Positions 32,905 through 41,395 of a stretch of 56,075 nt of DNA are shown here, one piece after another; positions within the stretch are counted from its first letter, which is position 1; each line of letters opens with the position of its first letter. This DNA is from Ruminococcus sp. UBA4385 (GTDB lineage: Bacteria; Bacillota_A; Clostridia; Oscillospirales; Ruminococcaceae). The position numbers and the translations under genes are program-made. The stretch lies in contig DGRP01000078.1 of the NCBI GenBank assembly GCA_002391065.1, positions 1 through 56,075 of the forward strand, read 5' to 3'. The notes beneath the pieces were generated by a model. The model made no database searches. It was not told the origin of the DNA and saw only the letters and a list, made by a program, of their open reading frames with translations.

Positions 32905-35139
32905 ATGGCAAGAAAAAAGACAGAACCAAAGCTTCCTGCAAAGAAAAAGTCTGATGCCTACATTGAGGGCGCAGGTCTTGTGCAGGACGAGAGTATAACC
33001 CTCTCGCTGGAAAAAAACTATATGCCCTACGCTATGAGCGTGCTTGTGTCAAGAGCCTTCCCCGAGATAGACGGCTTCAAGCCCTCTCACAGAAAGCTTC
33101 TCTACACCATGTATAAAATGGGGCTTCTGAACGGCAAACTCACGAAGTCTGCTAATATCGTAGGCTCAACTATGAGGCTTAACCCTCACGGTGATGCCGC
33201 AATTTATGAAACTATGGTCAGGCTCTCACAGGGCAATGAGGCTCTTCTTCACCCCTATGTAATGAGCAAGGGTAACTTCGGTAAAGCGTATTCCCGTGAT
33301 ATGGCTTATGCTGCTGCCCGTTACACCGAGGCAAAGCTCATGCCGATCTGTAACGAACTTTTCGGAGATATAGACAAGGATACTGTAGATTTTGTCCCGA
33401 ACTACGATAACACCACCACAGAGCCGACTCTCCTGCCTGTAAGGTTTCCTTCGATACTGGTGAACTCAAATGTCGGTATCGGAGTTTCAATGGCATCATC
33501 GGTGTGCTCATTCAATCTGACCGAGATATGCGAATCAACTATAGGTCTTATGAAAAACAAGGACTTCAACCTCCTTGAAACCCTCAAAGGCCCCGACTTC
33601 CCGGGCGGTGCATCGCTTCTCTATGATGAGGAGGAGCTTGACAAGATATACCGCACAGGAAAGGGCTCTGTAAAGCTCAGGGCAAAATACCAGTTTGACA
33701 AGGCATCAAGAACTCTGGAGATAACCGAGATTCCTGCCACCACAACAGTTGAAGCTATCATCGAAAAGATCATAGGACTTGTAAAGGCAAACAAGATCAA
33801 GGAAATATCCTACCTTCGTGACGAGACCGACATTAACGGTCTGAAGATAGGTATAGATGTCAAAAAGGGCGTTGACCCTGACAAGCTTATGCAGAAGCTT
33901 TATAAGCTTACACCGCTTCAGGACGCATATTCGTGCAATTTCTATATCCTGGTCGGCGGATACCCGAAAATCATGGGTGTTTACGAGATACTTGACGAGT
34001 GGATAAAGTTCCGTATGGAGTGTGTCCGCAGACGTACAGCGAACGAACTCCGCCAGAAAAAGGATAAGCTTCACCTCTTAAAGGGTCTCGGAAAAATACT
34101 TCTCGACATTGACAAGGCTATCAGGATAATCCGTGAGACTGATGAGGAATCCGAGGTAGTACCGAACCTTATGATAGGCTTCGGAATAGATGAGATACAG
34201 GCCGAGTATGTTGCCGAGATAAAGCTTCGTCACCTCAACCGTGAGTATATCTTAAAGCGTACCGCCGAGACCGACAAGCTCGAAAAAGATATTGCAGAGC
34301 TTGAAGAGATACTCGGCTCTGACCGTAAGATCAAGAACATCATTGTAAACGAGCTTAAAGACATAATCAAGAAGTACGGTCAGCCAAGGCGCACACAGTT
34401 CTTCTACAAGACCGATATTGAAGAGGTCAGCATTGAGGAAGAGGTGCCCGATTATCAGTGCAAGTTCATTCTCTCTGACAGCGGCTATTTCAAAAAGTGT
34501 ACACCGCAGTCGCTCAGAATGGCGAGCGACCAGAAGTTTAAGGAGGGCGACTTCCAGAGTCAGGAGATCGACGCTTCAAACAAGTATGAGCTCCTGTTCT
34601 TTACGAACTCAGCGACAGTATACAAAACAAAAGCGTCCGCTTTTTCGGACACTAAAGCCAGCGCTCTCGGAGACTATATTCCTGCCGTTCTCTCCTTTGA
34701 TGAGGGCGAGGCTGTGCAGTTCATGGTTGCAACTACGGATTATTCGGGATATATTCTTTTCTGCTTTGAGAACGGAAAGGTCGCAAAGGTACCGCTTTCG
34801 GCTTATGAGACCAAGACCAATAGAAAGAAGCTTGCCAATGCCTACAGTGCAAAGAGCAAGCTGGTAGCTATGTTCCATGTTCCCGAGAATGCAAATATCA
34901 TGCTCCGCACCACAAACGGCAGAGCAATGATCTTCAATACAGCGCTTCTTCTCCCGAAGGCAGCAAGGGACACCATAGGTGTTCAGTGCATGACCTGCAA
35001 GGCAAAGAGCGTAGTAGACCGTGCATTCATCGTTACTGATGAGCAGGCAGAGGAGCTCAAAAAGTACAAGAGCAAAACTATCCCTGTAGCAGGCAGCTTT
35101 GCAAAGGACATCGAAGACCCCGACCAACTGTCTTTTTAG
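32905..35139 (+). CDS. Type IIA DNA topoisomerase subunit A (GyrA/ParC-like), divergent
   Basis: The DNA-cleaving partner of the preceding gene. The 744-residue protein has a Lys-rich N-terminal extension. The breakage-reunion domain has PEIDGFKPSHRKLLYTMYKMG, where most members have DGLKPVHRRILYAM. The catalytic Tyr is in AAARYTEAKL near residue 140. A coiled-coil region (about 455-490) and a C-terminal beta-pinwheel follow. No GyrA box (QRRGGKG-like) was found, which argues for topoisomerase IV-type decatenation rather than gyrase supercoiling. A Lys-rich loop (TNRKKLANAYSAKSKL) is in its place. Confidence 0.88.
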   Translation: MARKKTEPKLPAKKKSDAYIEGAGLVQDESITLSLEKNYMPYAMSVLVSRAFPEIDGFKPSHRKLLYTMYKMGLLNGKLTKSANIVGSTMRLNPHGDAAIYETMVRLSQGNEALLHPYVMSKGNFGKAYSRDMAYAAARYTEAKLMPICNELFGDIDKDTVDFVPNYDNTTTEPTLLPVRFPSILVNSNVGIGVSMASSVCSFNLTEICESTIGLMKNKDFNLLETLKGPDFPGGASLLYDEEELDKIYRTGKGSVKLRAKYQFDKASRTLEITEIPATTTVEAIIEKIIGLVKANKIKEISYLRDETDINGLKIGIDVKKGVDPDKLMQKLYKLTPLQDAYSCNFYILVGGYPKIMGVYEILDEWIKFRMECVRRRTANELRQKKDKLHLLKGLGKILLDIDKAIRIIRETDEESEVVPNLMIGFGIDEIQAEYVAEIKLRHLNREYILKRTAETDKLEKDIAELEEILGSDRKIKNIIVNELKDIIKKYGQPRRTQFFYKTDIEEVSIEEEVPDYQCKFILSDSGYFKKCTPQSLRMASDQKFKEGDFQSQEIDASNKYELLFFTNSATVYKTKASAFSDTKASALGDYIPAVLSFDEGEAVQFMVATTDYSGYILFCFENGKVAKVPLSAYETKTNRKKLANAYSAKSKLVAMFHVPENANIMLRTTNGRAMIFNTALLLPKAARDTIGVQCMTCKAKSVVDRAFIVTDEQAEELKKYKSKTIPVAGSFAKDIEDPDQLSF

Positions 35140-35144
35140 CTTTC

Positions 35145-35220
35145 AGGTAATAGGTAATAGGGAATAGGGAATAGGTATGGTGTCGCCTTCGGCGATGATT
35201 TAAAATGGGGCTTTGCCCCA
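35145..35220 (+). repeat. Dispersed repeat family B, copy 1 (left arm)
   Basis: Begins with seven-base units close to GGTAATA / GGGAATA repeated four times (35146-35175), then hairpins TCGCC-TTC-GGCGA (35183-35195) and GGGGC-TTT-GCCCC (35207-35219). A closely similar stretch lies inverted at 44600-44672. It sits directly after the topoisomerase A gene, between two convergent genes. Confidence 0.75.
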
Positions 35221-35245
35221 TACCCATAGGTGATAGGTAAAAGTT

Positions 35246-35280
35246 AAGGCTCCGATTTTTTTCGGAGCCTTTTGCTTTTC
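35246..35280 (+). terminator. Terminator of the topoisomerase operon, inside the repeat region
   Basis: AAGGCTCCGA (35246-35255) pairs with TCGGAGCCTT (35262-35271), followed by TTTGCTTTT. It lies between the two arms of the repeat. Confidence 0.88.
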
Positions 35281-35360
35281 TATTTTTCTGTAGAACAGCA
35301 ATAGAAAAATTTTGCACTATCTACGTGCCCGAATGGGCATTAGTCCGCAAAGCGGACTCC

Positions 35361-35394
35361 TTACCTATTCCCTAAATACCTATTAACCTAATTA
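35361..35394. repeat. Dispersed repeat family B, right arm
   Basis: TTACCTATTCCCTA (35361-35374) and following TACCTATTAACC are the inverted counterpart of the GGTAATA/GGGAATA units at 35145-35175. The arms enclose about 250 bp with three hairpins (also GTCCGCAAAGCGGAC, 35343-35357). The last bases include the stop codon of the TPM gene, so the element ends exactly at a gene. Confidence 0.6.
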
Positions 35395-36813
35395 AAAGTG
35401 TCCGTGAGAGCCGCCGTGAGAGCGCCCCGAGGAGCTGTGATGGGATGACGAGCCGCCGTGTCCGCCATGACCGCCTGAGGAAGTCTCGCGTCGTACCTTG
35501 GATACGTTTTTGTAAAGGAAAATATCGTCCTTCTGTGCCAGATTGAAGCTGCCGGGTCTGAAATAATCAGCCGCACCCTTCTTGAAGGCAACAGATGTAA
35601 GCTGACGCTTGTGATGCGTGCAGACAATGAAAGCAATAAGCAGTCCGAGTACCGAAGCCGAAGCGAGAGCAACAAGGCTGAACGGCGCTCTCGGCAGATT
35701 GCCGTAGTCATAGGGCTTGCCGTTTTCAGCCTGAATTATGAAGTCCTCGCACAGGTCAGTAAAGGTGGTAAAGGCACGAGCGTAATCACCGTTTTTGAGA
35801 GGCGGCAGGAATTTGTCCTGCATATACTGCTGACCTCTGTCAGTGAAATAGGGTATGCCCTTGCCGCAGGTGGATATAGCCCAGTCACGGTTTTCCATGC
35901 TGATAAGGAAGAGTATTCCGTCATGGTTAGTTCCGTAGCCAAAGCCGTTATAGTCAAAGTAGTCATCAGCGTAAGCCTCCGAGCTCTTTGTTCCTATGCT
36001 CTTCTTGGTAACTATTACTATATCGAACTGATGCTCTTCACTGATCGTATCAAGCTTTTTGATAAGCTCTGCTTCTGCTGTTTCGCCTAACAGATCGGCT
36101 TCATCAACCAGTCTCGGAACCAGCCTGTGGTCGGGGATAGTTCGTGTATCCTCGTATTCGTTTATCCAGCCTGCGTTATCGTGGCTGTAGTACGCAAAGC
36201 CGTTGCTGTCATAGGCGCTGTCCGAAGACGCTTCGGTATCTGCAGCCGATTCCTCCAAGCTCTGTCTGAATTCATATCCATAGCCTGCAAAATACCCTTT
36301 GTCAAGCGGTGTTCCGTTGGCTGCTGCATCGGACAAATCTGAAAGCTCGGTGCAGAAGCTGTCGCACACGGTATAGGCATACTCAGCTGACCAGATACCG
36401 TAGCCGAGCTGATCGTACATTTCATTCAGCTGACCTTCAAATGCTTTCAGTGTATCGGCATCTGAGAACATATTCAGCTCGTCACTCAGAGAAAGTACAT
36501 TGAAATAATTATCATTGAAGCTGTAGGTGAGCACCACGCAGTTGTCACTGAGTATGTCATTGTCCTGACAGAACTGCACTGCCTGCTCCTCTGAAATGCT
36601 TTCAAATACGTCTGAGATAATAATCGCACCACTCACACCGTATTCATCATATACCGAGTTAAGCTCGCTTTCAAGCGTATCAAGCTGGCTGCTTATAAAG
36701 CCTGCTCTGTAATCTGCAATTCTGAGGTATGTGCTCTCCTCCTCTGCATAAGCGGAGAACGGAAGTCCTGCAAAGCTGAGCAGGCAAAGTAAAGTACAAA
36801 TTATCTTTTTCAT
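35392..36813 (-). CDS. TPM-domain membrane protein with His/Gly/Ser-rich tail
   Basis: A 473-residue exported and membrane-anchored protein. The signal peptide ends near SAYAEE (residue 24). About 200 residues of unrecognised, acidic outer domain follow. A TPM (TLP18.3/Psb32/MOLO-1) domain lies at about 230-380 (LVDEADLLGETAEAELIKKL, then GILFLISMENRDWAIS, TFTDLCEDFI). A membrane segment (VALASASVLGLLIAFIVC) is followed by a cytoplasmic tail ending in GGHGG/SSSHHSSSG/SHGG repeats that could bind metal. TPM proteins in bacteria are linked to membrane maintenance. Its start overlaps the zinc-ribbon gene by 4 nt (ATGA). Confidence 0.82.
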   Translation of the reverse strand: MKKIICTLLCLLSFAGLPFSAYAEEESTYLRIADYRAGFISSQLDTLESELNSVYDEYGVSGAIIISDVFESISEEQAVQFCQDNDILSDNCVVLTYSFNDNYFNVLSLSDELNMFSDADTLKAFEGQLNEMYDQLGYGIWSAEYAYTVCDSFCTELSDLSDAAANGTPLDKGYFAGYGYEFRQSLEESAADTEASSDSAYDSNGFAYYSHDNAGWINEYEDTRTIPDHRLVPRLVDEADLLGETAEAELIKKLDTISEEHQFDIVIVTKKSIGTKSSEAYADDYFDYNGFGYGTNHDGILFLISMENRDWAISTCGKGIPYFTDRGQQYMQDKFLPPLKNGDYARAFTTFTDLCEDFIIQAENGKPYDYGNLPRAPFSLVALASASVLGLLIAFIVCTHHKRQLTSVAFKKGAADYFRPGSFNLAQKDDIFLYKNVSKVRRETSSGGHGGHGGSSSHHSSSGRSHGGSHGHF

Positions 36814-37901
36814 AGGCCATACGCTCCCAGAACAAACCAGAAGAGAAAGTACAGTCCTGCTGTTATCGGCAGAAACAGTGACCAGAATGTCCTCCAGTAT
36901 TTTTTCTTGTCAAGCGGAAGGTTTCCTACGAAGTTTCCCGTCTGACCGTTCATAGCGAACATATACATCTGACCCTTCCACTTTGTGTTCATTATCCACA
37001 CAGGGTAAAGAGCATATTTCGCCTTTGCATTTTGGAGATTGAGGTTAGTATTCTCAATATTAACAGACTGATAGCCTTGTACGGTCTTTCTGAACATAGT
37101 ATCAACGCTTTCACGCACACGGTAGTTTGCACGGTCGATAGTCTGCTCGGCAGTGACATCATACTTATCAGCTACATATCCTGCAAGGTACGCAGTAGAG
37201 AACGGCTTAGCTGCTCTGAAATCAAAAGGAGATACCGACTCCATAAGGTCATCAGCCATTTTTGAAGAACCGTCGATAGCTATGTTGTCAAACTGCATAG
37301 CACCGCCCCTGACAATTGAGTAGTGGCTGGTTTCGGTGTAGTAATAGTTTCCCGAGCTCCAGTGACGAACCTTAGTACCCTTATATCTGATCGTACCGTT
37401 TACACCTGTATCAAAGAGCCAGAACGGCACATACATACCCTTTATCTCCTCGATATGGTTTTCGTCCTTAAAGACCTTAGGCAGGAATTTCTTTCCCATA
37501 AGGTGCTTTTTGAATGAATCAACAGCGTGCTTTTTCTCAAGCATAAAGGGGATTATGTAATCAGGCCTCAGTGAGTTCGACACCTGACCCTGCATAACAA
37601 CAGGATTGTCGCAGTACGGACAGGTAGTAGCGGCAGTGTTGTCATCGCCGTAGATCTCTCCTCCGCAGTATGAGCAGTGGTAAACCCTGATACCCTCGGC
37701 TTCCTGTTCGGACCAGTCATTGTTGCGCTCTTCCCATGACATATTGTCCTGACCGTCAGCCTGCAGGTGCTTTGCGTAGTCCACAACAGCTTCGACAGAA
37801 AACTCACTGTCGCAGTACGGACAGCGCATATTCTGAGTGGAAGCACTGAACTGAATAGCACCGCCGCAGCATGGGCAGATGTATTCATTGGTGTTTGGCA
37901 T
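36810..37901 (-). CDS. Double zinc-ribbon protein with C-terminal membrane segment
   Basis: A 363-residue cytoplasmic-side protein with two TFIIB/rubredoxin-type zinc ribbons: ICPCCGG with RCPYCDS (residues 8-31), and HCSYCGGE with TCPYCDNP (about 75-100). A conserved central domain of about 210 residues contains IIPFMLEKKHAVDSFKKHL and YVPFWLFDTGV. One or two membrane segments close the C-terminus (FWSLFLPITAGLYFLFWFVL). It is translationally coupled to the TPM protein. In other Firmicutes such zinc-ribbon proteins accompany TPM and SPFH proteins, pointing to a membrane complex of unclear role. Confidence 0.82.
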   Translation of the reverse strand: MPNTNEYICPCCGGAIQFSASTQNMRCPYCDSEFSVEAVVDYAKHLQADGQDNMSWEERNNDWSEQEAEGIRVYHCSYCGGEIYGDDNTAATTCPYCDNPVVMQGQVSNSLRPDYIIPFMLEKKHAVDSFKKHLMGKKFLPKVFKDENHIEEIKGMYVPFWLFDTGVNGTIRYKGTKVRHWSSGNYYYTETSHYSIVRGGAMQFDNIAIDGSSKMADDLMESVSPFDFRAAKPFSTAYLAGYVADKYDVTAEQTIDRANYRVRESVDTMFRKTVQGYQSVNIENTNLNLQNAKAKYALYPVWIMNTKWKGQMYMFAMNGQTGNFVGNLPLDKKKYWRTFWSLFLPITAGLYFLFWFVLGAYGL

Positions 37902-37930
37902 TTTCCAACCTCCTTTAAGTAGTTGCTTAA

Positions 37931-37993
37931 TAGTTTAATTTACTAACTGATTATAGCATACTTTATTGAGTTAGTCAATCATAATTTAAACTA
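37931..37993 (-). promoter_or_regulatory. Promoter of the zinc-ribbon-TPM unit nested in two inverted repeats
   Basis: Minus strand: -35 TTGACT (37973-37978), 17-nt spacer, -10 TATAAT (37950-37955). ACTAACT (37942-37948) and AGTTAGT (37969-37975) flank the -10 box. An outer pair TAGTTTAATT (37931-37940) and AATTTAAACTA (37983-37993) encloses the whole promoter. Such symmetry suggests a dedicated repressor that bridges both sides. Confidence 0.7.
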
Positions 37994-38001
37994 TTTCCCG
38001 A

Positions 38002-38032
38002 AACAAAAAGGAGATGCGTTCTGCATCTCCTT
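38002..38032 (-). terminator. Terminator of the WG-repeat lipoprotein gene
   Basis: AAGGAGATGC (38008-38017) pairs with GCATCTCCTT (38023-38032). On the minus strand the stem is followed by TTTTGTTT, 6 nt after the stop codon. Confidence 0.88.
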
Positions 38033-38037
38033 GATCT

Positions 38038-39360
38038 CTAATATTGCACAGGCTGATCCGGCACAACAGGCTCTTCGGGCACTACAGGCTCAACCGGCAC
38101 TGCAGGTTCAACGGGGTCAGCAGGCACAAGACCTGTATCCTCGGAAACAACAGGCTGATCGGTAACAACGGGCGAAGTCTCTGTTATCACAGGAGCTGCC
38201 GTTACAGCGGTAGTAGTTGTTGTTGTTGTTTCCTCGGTAGTTTCCTCGGTAGTAGTCCAGGTCTGCCATGTGGTAGTAGTAGTCGTTGTAGTTGTGGTAG
38301 TTGTAGTCACTATCGGCTCAACTATCTCTCCTAACTGAATAACTCCCCACATTCCATCTGAACGCACCCACGCTCTTCCGTTGTGAACAGGCCTTGCCTG
38401 CTCAAACTCTCCCGGGGTTACCACACATTCTCCGTCTGAATTATAGTATCCATAGAACGAATCCACCAGTACAGGCACAAAGTCTGCCGAGTACAGATAA
38501 GGGTGAGACTTGTCTATATTATCTATCAGCTCGCCGCAGTAGGCATTTAGGTCTGCACCGCACTTGAAGTCCACAAGCACTTTGCCGTCAGAGCCCACAT
38601 AGCCCCATTTGTCATTCGTATCGCAGAAAGCAATAGCAGTCTTTCCTGCGCCCTTGAATGAAGGCGCGTAATAGTCCTTATATTTCAGCTCGATTATCAG
38701 CTCGTCTTTTTTAGCCAGACCGTACAGGCTGTTCTCTTTAGGAGTGATCTCGTAGCTGTCACCGCCTGCGCTTTCAATATCCGCCTGACCGACTACAACA
38801 GTCTTCTTTCCCGTATACTTGCTTCCGTAGTCATCATCTGCATATTTCACATAGACCTGTTTTTCGTCTTCATTCCAGAAATATGACGGTGACTTATCCT
38901 CATGGTCGCTGACATAATCAACTGTCTGATGCGAGCTGTCAATAGTGCAGTACTCGGTATACTCATTTCCGTAGTCATCTTCGGCTTCCCTGTACAGTAC
39001 TATCTCACCGCACCAGCAGGTGTAAAAGTCATCATACTCAGGCTGAACTACAACATTTGCGCCGTAATCAATAAGCCCGTACTTGCCGTCTCGCCTGATG
39101 ATCGAGTAATTTTCGGTCATAGTGCTTTTTTCGTTGTCAGGGTCAACCTGACTTGCATCAAAGGTGATGATGTTATCGGCATCGATCGAGGGCTTAATAA
39201 GCCAGCTGTATGCCTGTTCCTTGACAGTATTGTCGGCAGTGTAGCTGTAGCCCGACATAGTATTGTCTTCGTTTTTTTTCTTTGAAAACGGATTATCACA
39301 GCCTGCAAGCACAAGTCCTGCACATAGGGCTGCCGTTACAGAACAAAGAATTCTGTTCAT
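38038..39360 (-). CDS. WG-repeat lipoprotein with Thr-rich and Pro/Val-rich tail
   Basis: A 440-residue exported lipoprotein (lipobox LAGC, Cys near residue 21). The middle carries WG-type repeats (DGKYGLIDYGANVVVQPEYD, NDKWGYVGSDGKVLVDFK, SFYGYYNSDGECVVTP, DGMWGVIQLGEIV). The last 95 residues are low-complexity: a run of Thr with TWQTWTTTEETT, then PVEPAVPVEPVVPEEPVVP. WG repeats are widespread in bacteria and probably mediate binding; no partner is known. GGAGG precedes the start. Confidence 0.85.
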   Translation of the reverse strand: MNRILCSVTAALCAGLVLAGCDNPFSKKKNEDNTMSGYSYTADNTVKEQAYSWLIKPSIDADNIITFDASQVDPDNEKSTMTENYSIIRRDGKYGLIDYGANVVVQPEYDDFYTCWCGEIVLYREAEDDYGNEYTEYCTIDSSHQTVDYVSDHEDKSPSYFWNEDEKQVYVKYADDDYGSKYTGKKTVVVGQADIESAGGDSYEITPKENSLYGLAKKDELIIELKYKDYYAPSFKGAGKTAIAFCDTNDKWGYVGSDGKVLVDFKCGADLNAYCGELIDNIDKSHPYLYSADFVPVLVDSFYGYYNSDGECVVTPGEFEQARPVHNGRAWVRSDGMWGVIQLGEIVEPIVTTTTTTTTTTTTTWQTWTTTEETTEETTTTTTTAVTAAPVITETSPVVTDQPVVSEDTGLVPADPVEPAVPVEPVVPEEPVVPDQPVQY

Positions 39361-39435
39361 AGGTATCCTCCAAAAGTGTTTTGTCTCTTTTCTTTTTCTA
39401 TCTTTTACTGCTCATGCAGTTTTCATACATAGATT

Positions 39436-39464
39436 ATTATATACCATTAAAGGTTCTGTGTCAA
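39436..39464 (-). promoter_or_regulatory. Promoter of the WG-repeat lipoprotein gene
   Basis: Minus strand consensus: -35 TTGACA (39459-39464), 17-nt spacer, -10 TATAAT (39436-39441); leader of about 70 nt. Confidence 0.88.
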
Positions 39465-39537
39465 GACCCTGAATCAAAGAAAACCGAAGCTAAAGCCTCT
39501 CGGATAAGCAAAGCTTGTGACTTTTTTATGTCATCAA

Positions 39538-39566
39538 TTGACTTTGGCGCAGATGTATGGTATAAT
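39538..39566 (+). promoter_or_regulatory. Promoter upstream of the UPF0237-UPF0210 genes
   Basis: -35 TTGACT (39538-39543), 17-nt spacer ending in TATGG, -10 TATAAT (39561-39566). The -10 region is duplicated 116 nt downstream. Confidence 0.78.
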
Positions 39567-39717
39567 GAATGCAAAGCATTCATTATAATTTATCTAAATG
39601 CCCTTGCAGATACGCAGAACAAAGTTCTGCTCCCTGCATATCGGGCAATTATACCATAACGCTTACGCTTATATGGTATAATGAATGTGTTCATTTATTA
39701 TAATTTTTTTTGAAAGG
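39556..39717 (+). repeat. Duplicated -10 segment flanking hairpin-rich DNA, with terminator-like end
   Basis: TATGGTATAATGAATG occurs at 39556-39571 and again at 39672-39687; its first 11 bases also occur inverted at 39648-39658. Between them lie perfect hairpins AATGAATGC-AAA-GCATTCATT (39565-39585) and GCAGAAC-AAA-GTTCTGC (39614-39630). After the second copy, ATAATGAATG-TGTT-CATTTATTAT and T8 form a terminator-like structure just before GAAAGGAG. The layout resembles a small palindromic insertion with target duplication. Confidence 0.6.
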
Positions 39718-39726
39718 AGTATTCTG

Positions 39727-39999
39727 ATGAGAGCTGTAGTAACTGTAATCGGAAAAGACGCAGTCGGCATACTTGCAAAGGTAAGCACAGCCTGTGCTGA
39801 ATATAATGCAAATGTAATCGAGGTGACACAGTCGGTAATTGAGGAGCTGTTCGCAATGATTATGCTCGTTGACGTGTCAAAGCTCAATACTGACTTCGCA
39901 GTAATGGCTGATTCCCTCAGCAAAAAGGGCGAAGAAGAATGGGGTCTGAAGGTGCTTGTTATGCACGAGGACATCTTCAACTGTATGCATCACATATAA
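39727..39999 (+). CDS. ACT domain protein (UPF0237 family)
   Basis: A 90-residue ACT-domain protein, a small amino-acid- or ligand-binding module. The ATG at 39727 follows GAAAGGAG; the open frame upstream lies in the hairpin region. The sequence RAVVTVIGKDAVGILAKVS, then NVIEVTQSVIEELFAMIMLV fits UPF0237. It is nearly always paired with UPF0210, as here (15 nt gap), and is presumed to regulate it. Confidence 0.9.
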   Translation: MRAVVTVIGKDAVGILAKVSTACAEYNANVIEVTQSVIEELFAMIMLVDVSKLNTDFAVMADSLSKKGEEEWGLKVLVMHEDIFNCMHHI

Positions 40000-40014
40000 G
40001 GAGCTTAGTTCAAA

Positions 40015-41370
40015 ATGATAAATCAATATGACATACTTGAAACTATCAGAATGATACAGGACGAGTGTCTTGATATCAGAACGATAACGATGGGAATATC
40101 CCTGCTTGACTGCATCGACCCCGATATTGACAAGGCCTGCAAAAAGGTGTATGAAAAGATAACCTCAAAGGCAAAGAATCTTGTTTCGGTGGGCGAGCAG
40201 ATTGAGAAGGAGCTTGGTATCCCGATCATCAATAAGAGAATTTCCGTAACCCCGATAGCAATTATCTCGGCAGCCTGCAAGTGCTCACCTGTGCCATTTG
40301 CAAAGGCAATGGACGAGGCTGCAAAGGCGGTTGGAGTAAACCTCATAGGCGGCTATACCGCACTGGTGCAGAAGGGCTTCTCCGAGGGCGACCTTGAGCT
40401 TATCGAGTCTATACCCGAGGCTCTTGCATCTACCGAGAGGGTATGCTCATCGGTCAATATAGGCTCAACCAAGACAGGCATAAACCTTGATGCCTGCAAG
40501 ATAATGGGAAAAATAATCAAGCAGTGTGCCGAGGTAACAGTCGATCAGGCGTGCTTCGGTGCGGCAAAGCTTGTAGTTTTCTGCAACTCTGTCGAGGACA
40601 ACCCCTTCATGGCAGGCGCTTATCACGGTGTCGGTGAGCCTGACTGCATGATAAATGTCGGTGTTTCAGGCCCGGGAGTTGTAAGGGCAGCACTGAAAAA
40701 ATATCCTGATGCGGACATAACCAAGATTTCCGATGTTATAAAGACCATATCCTATAAGATCACAAGAGTGGGACAGCTTGTCGGACAGAAGGCTTCCGAG
40801 AGACTGGGAGTTCCGTTCGGAATTGTTGACCTGTCGCTTGCTCCGACACCTGCTGTGGGAGATTCCGTTGCTCATATCCTTGAGGAAATAGGCCTTGAGC
40901 GCTGCGGCACTCACGGAACTACAGCTTGTCTGGCGCTTCTTAACGATGCAGTCAAGAAGGGCGGAGTAATGGCTTGCTCACGCATAGGCGGACTGTCGGG
41001 AGCATTTATCCCTGTATCCGAGGACGCAGGCATGATAGATGCCGCCGAGGCAGGAACGCTCTGCCTTGATAAGCTTGAAGCAATGACGGCAGTATGCTCT
41101 GTAGGCCTTGACATGATCTGCGTACCTGGCGATACCGAGCCTGACACTATTGCAGCTATCATCGCCGATGAAGCAGCTATCGGCATGGTGAACACAAAAA
41201 CCACAGCCGTCAGAATTATTCCTGCTATAGGCAAGCAGATAGGAGATGTCCTTGACTGGGGCGGTCTGTTCGGCAAAGGTCCTATAATGCCTCTGCACAC
41301 GGAGAGCTCCTCAAAATTCATTAACAGGGGCGGTCAGATACCTGCACCGCTGCACTCGCTGAAAAACTGA
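40015..41370 (+). CDS. UPF0210 / DUF711 family protein (PFL-like fold)
   Basis: A 451-residue protein of the UPF0210 family, which has a fold related to pyruvate formate-lyase but no glycyl-radical motif at the C-terminus. The family sequence [20 protein letters not shown] opens it, with [39 protein letters not shown] and [13 protein letters not shown]. The biochemical role is not established. It is cotranscribed with the ACT-domain partner. Confidence 0.93.
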   Translation: MINQYDILETIRMIQDECLDIRTITMGISLLDCIDPDIDKACKKVYEKITSKAKNLVSVGEQIEKELGIPIINKRISVTPIAIISAACKCSPVPFAKAMDEAAKAVGVNLIGGYTALVQKGFSEGDLELIESIPEALASTERVCSSVNIGSTKTGINLDACKIMGKIIKQCAEVTVDQACFGAAKLVVFCNSVEDNPFMAGAYHGVGEPDCMINVGVSGPGVVRAALKKYPDADITKISDVIKTISYKITRVGQLVGQKASERLGVPFGIVDLSLAPTPAVGDSVAHILEEIGLERCGTHGTTACLALLNDAVKKGGVMACSRIGGLSGAFIPVSEDAGMIDAAEAGTLCLDKLEAMTAVCSVGLDMICVPGDTEPDTIAAIIADEAAIGMVNTKTTAVRIIPAIGKQIGDVLDWGGLFGKGPIMPLHTESSSKFINRGGQIPAPLHSLKN

Positions 41371-41395
41371 TGATCCCGTATAGAAAGGTGACACT

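Larger units (their letters stand above)
39361..39726. other. 366-nt intergenic region with divergent promoters and a hairpin-rich insertion
   Basis: No gene is supported here. From left to right it holds the leader and promoter of the WG-repeat gene (39361-39464, minus), about 70 nt without clear features, a plus-strand promoter (39538-39566), a hairpin-rich segment bounded by a 16-bp direct repeat (39556-39687), and a terminator-like hairpin with T8 just before the ribosome site of the next gene. Confidence 0.7.

Noticed and set aside
35145..35175. Heptamer repeats considered as a CRISPR array
   Set aside because: Units are 7 nt with no spacers and no cas genes are in the window.
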